A DNA stretch of 7,841 nt. It comes from Oxalobacteraceae bacterium. Its GTDB lineage: Bacteria > Pseudomonadota > Gammaproteobacteria > Burkholderiales > Burkholderiaceae_D. The position numbers were made by a program, and so were the translations under genes. Under the pieces are notes generated by a model. That model worked only from the letters and a program-made list of their open reading frames with translations, searched no databases and was not told the DNA's origin. Of this stretch, positions 6,364-7,841 are shown piece by piece. The number at the start of each line of letters is the position of its first letter. The stretch's first letter is position 1. The stretch covers positions 1 through 7,841 of the forward strand of contig JAIXQV010000163.1 of assembly GCA_027485535.1 (NCBI GenBank). The letters run 5' to 3'.

Positions 6364-7224
6364 ATGAGCAAGGCACTTAGGATCCTAATTACCAGCCAAA
6401 AGGGGGGCGTTGGTAAAAGTACGGTATCCGCCAATTTAGCCGCGTATTTTTCTTATATATCTGGCAAGAAGACCGCGTTAATCGACTTTGATCACCAGGC
6501 TACAGCCGGTAAATGGGTCAAAAAAGCTTACCCAATCGGTATTGATTGCCATACCGTGGATTTACCAAATGCTAAAGGCTCGGGTATTGCGCTATTAAAG
6601 GCCAAAGAAGCGCTGCGTAAATCGCATGAAACGCGCGAAGTGGTCATTACCGACCTGACCTGGACCGATGTTCTACCGCCAGACTTCTTGTTTGAGTTTG
6701 ATTTGGTGCTGGTGCCAAGTTCTTTATCGCGCGTTGAGCTCGATAGCACGCTCGAGTTTGTGAATCGTTTCTCGTTTGTATTCAACTCGCGTCTGAAGAA
6801 GCCGCCGAAGTTGGTGATCGTGCCTAGCCGTGTCGATAATCTGCAGACCTATGAGAGCATTTTCTCGAAGTCATTCAATGCAGGTTTCTTCCTGTCGCCA
6901 CCGGTGATGTACAGCGCAAGTGCGCATGAATTCTTCGGTACTGAATTCTTCGTCATGACATCGAAGAAAGAAGTTCGCGAAAACTTCCTCGAATTTGGTC
7001 GTTCAATTGAACAACTGGGTGAGAGTGAGTCCGATCTGCGGGCTACCATCAAGCAAGCGCCACTGACACAAAAAGTGAGTGGTTCGATTCTGGATCGCTT
7101 CCGTGCAGTGCGTAACTCGGATACAGACGCGGGTGCGCGTCTGGCGGCGAATGACAGCAAACGAGTGATCGCCCCACGTGGCAAGTCGGTGATTCCGTCG
7201 TTCTTGATTATGGGTCGCGACTGA
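6364..7224 (+). CDS. Orphan ParA/MinD-type P-loop ATPase
   Basis: A 286-residue cytoplasmic ATPase of the SIMIBI ParA/MinD group, whose members position plasmids, chromosomes or protein assemblies by ATP-dependent dimer cycling on DNA or membrane. The deviant Walker A motif QKGGVGKST is at 12-20, with signature lysine K13 and P-loop K18. The A' region reads LIDFDHQATAGKW (39-51), so the usual DPQ has His for Pro. Walker B is VVITDL (93-98, D97) followed by TWTD rather than the common PP. LVIVPSRVDN (150-159) matches the base-contacting strand and loop region. Residues from about 220 form a charged tail, net basic toward its end. AAGGA precedes the ATG at good spacing; an upstream in-frame TTG at 6340 is not needed. 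No parB, replication gene or flagellar or chemotaxis gene is adjacent. Instead it is back-to-back with the coiled-coil and membrane-protein operon, and a terminator ends it. Confidence 0.9.
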   Translation: MSKALRILITSQKGGVGKSTVSANLAAYFSYISGKKTALIDFDHQATAGKWVKKAYPIGIDCHTVDLPNAKGSGIALLKAKEALRKSHETREVVITDLTWTDVLPPDFLFEFDLVLVPSSLSRVELDSTLEFVNRFSFVFNSRLKKPPKLVIVPSRVDNLQTYESIFSKSFNAGFFLSPPVMYSASAHEFFGTEFFVMTSKKEVRENFLEFGRSIEQLGESESDLRATIKQAPLTQKVSGSILDRFRAVRNSDTDAGARLAANDSKRVIAPRGKSVIPSFLIMGRD

Positions 7225-7275
7225 TTGCTGAGGTTTTTTAGCGCAGCAGGATCAATGTAGCGCAGTCGATTTGAT

Positions 7276-7306
7276 AAAGCCCGCCAATTGGCGGGCTTTG
7301 TTTTTT
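7276..7306 (+). terminator. Strong intrinsic terminator of the ParA-like gene
   Basis: A perfect 10-bp stem (AAAGCCCGCC at 7276-7285 with GGCGGGCTTT at 7290-7299) closes an AATT loop and is followed by G and six T residues. It lies 51 bases after the ATPase stop codon. Because the stem is a palindrome it may also slow transcription of the convergent gene, but the minus-strand side has only a short T run within the stem, so it is mainly a plus-strand terminator. Confidence 0.9.
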
Positions 7307-7365
7307 CGAGGACGCCTATTCTTCAACGTGATGTATGTCGAATAGTGGCTTTGTGTTCGCGAGGC

Positions 7366-7841
7366 TTATTTTTTATCTGCGTCTTTGGCGGCATTCTTCT
7401 CATCCGGCTTGGGTCGCGGTGGCGGAGTGCCGTACAGCAGTATCGAGACTTCTCGATTGGTCTCGGCGAACGACTCGAGCAAGCCGTCGATCATCGCTGC
7501 AATAGTGGCGGAGTCCGCACTTCCTAGCCATTGCTCGCGGTTGTTACGCATCACGATCAATTGCTCAGCCGTGCAATCCGGGGCTTTCTTTTTTAGCCAG
7601 GCGATAGCCTTGACGCGACGCGTTCTCTCGTCAGTGTTGTCCATGCAAATGGCTCTGAACTCAGCCACTGCGCAGCTGGGTGCTTTGAACGGCCCGGTCT
7701 TGACGGGCGGTGGTGGTGGTGGTTCTTCTTTGCCTTTCTTGCCGGGCTTGGGTGCCGGTGCAGGCTCGGCTTGTGCGGTTTGAGGTTTCGGGGGCTCGGC
7801 CTTGGCATCGGCTTTTGGGGCGGCTGCGTCCGGTGCTGCTG
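7366..7841 (-). CDS. C-terminal part of a protein with a Pro/Ala/Lys-rich linker, 5' end outside the window
   Basis: The minus-strand frame ending with TAA at 7366-7368 stays open to the window edge, giving 157 visible codons. A GTG at 7668 is therefore not necessarily the start. The first visible part (about 55 residues) is low-complexity Pro/Ala/Lys (for example PAPAPKPGKKGKEE, then six prolines encoded at 7705-7722). It resembles a flexible spacer such as those joining a membrane or signal segment to a periplasmic domain, or joining two domains. A compact domain follows with three cysteines (PSCA, AICMD and APDCTAEQ), a likely helical ILWLKK-type segment reading AIAWLKKKA, and LLESFAETNREVSILLYG. 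The tail is again charged and Pro/Lys-rich (PPPRPKPDEKNAAKDADKK). I recognise no family. It converges on the ParA-like gene with the terminator between them, so it belongs to a different transcript. Confidence 0.75.
   Translation of the reverse strand, partial: AAPDAAAPKADAKAEPPKPQTAQAEPAPAPKPGKKGKEEPPPPPPVKTGPFKAPSCAVAEFRAICMDNTDERTRRVKAIAWLKKKAPDCTAEQLIVMRNNREQWLGSADSATIAAMIDGLLESFAETNREVSILLYGTPPPRPKPDEKNAAKDADKK

Noticed and set aside
5336..7224. Carboxysome-positioning McdAB system, suggested by a ParA-like ATPase next to a carbonic-anhydrase-like gene.
   Set aside because: No Rubisco or shell-protein genes are in the window, the carbonic-anhydrase-like protein is alpha-class, exported and probably inactive, and the coiled-coil protein has no visible McdB signature.
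7593..7808. Minus-strand His/Pro-rich frame that looked like a metal-binding peptide.
   Set aside because: It is the shifted-frame reading of the poly-proline codons of the longer gene that is open to the window edge.

Overview
The window looks like ordinary chromosomal DNA of a proteobacterium, beta or gamma. The evidence is moderate GC content, Shine-Dalgarno-led genes, short intergenic gaps, Gram-negative envelope proteins (a lipobox lipoprotein and a Sec-exported protein) and a glutathione-dependent enzyme. The genus cannot be read from the sequence. I see no IS element, tRNA, rRNA, CRISPR array or phage gene.

Layout. (a) 78-3334, minus strand: a glutathionyl-hydroquinone reductase is followed 16 bases later by a tiny lipoprotein, and after a 91-base gap by acetoacetyl-CoA synthetase. 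(b) 3335-3624 is intergenic, with a small inverted repeat upstream of the reductase. (c) 3625-5330, plus strand: a Rossmann-type, methyltransferase-like protein of unknown function, then an exported alpha-carbonic-anhydrase-fold protein. (d) 5336-6198, minus strand: a tight pair, a coiled-coil protein and a small two-helix membrane protein, converging on the carbonic anhydrase gene with only 5 bases between stop codons. (e) 6199-6363: a divergent promoter region. (f) 6364-7224, plus strand: an orphan ParA/MinD-type ATPase followed by a strong intrinsic terminator. (g) 7366-7841, minus strand: the 3' part of a larger gene that runs off the window edge, encoding a Pro/Ala/Lys-rich linker and a small C-terminal domain.

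Two observations stand out. The carbonic-anhydrase-like protein keeps the fold markers, the secretion signal and the two cysteines, but has lost two of the three zinc-binding histidines (Val and Gln instead), so it is probably a secreted pseudoenzyme. The ParA-like ATPase has no ParB or replication partner but sits back-to-back with a coiled-coil plus membrane-protein operon. That layout is compatible with a small spatial-positioning module, but the functional link is inference.

The metabolic genes are individually well understood: ketone-body or polyhydroxybutyrate-derived acetoacetate activation, and quinone detoxification. They do not form one pathway with the rest.
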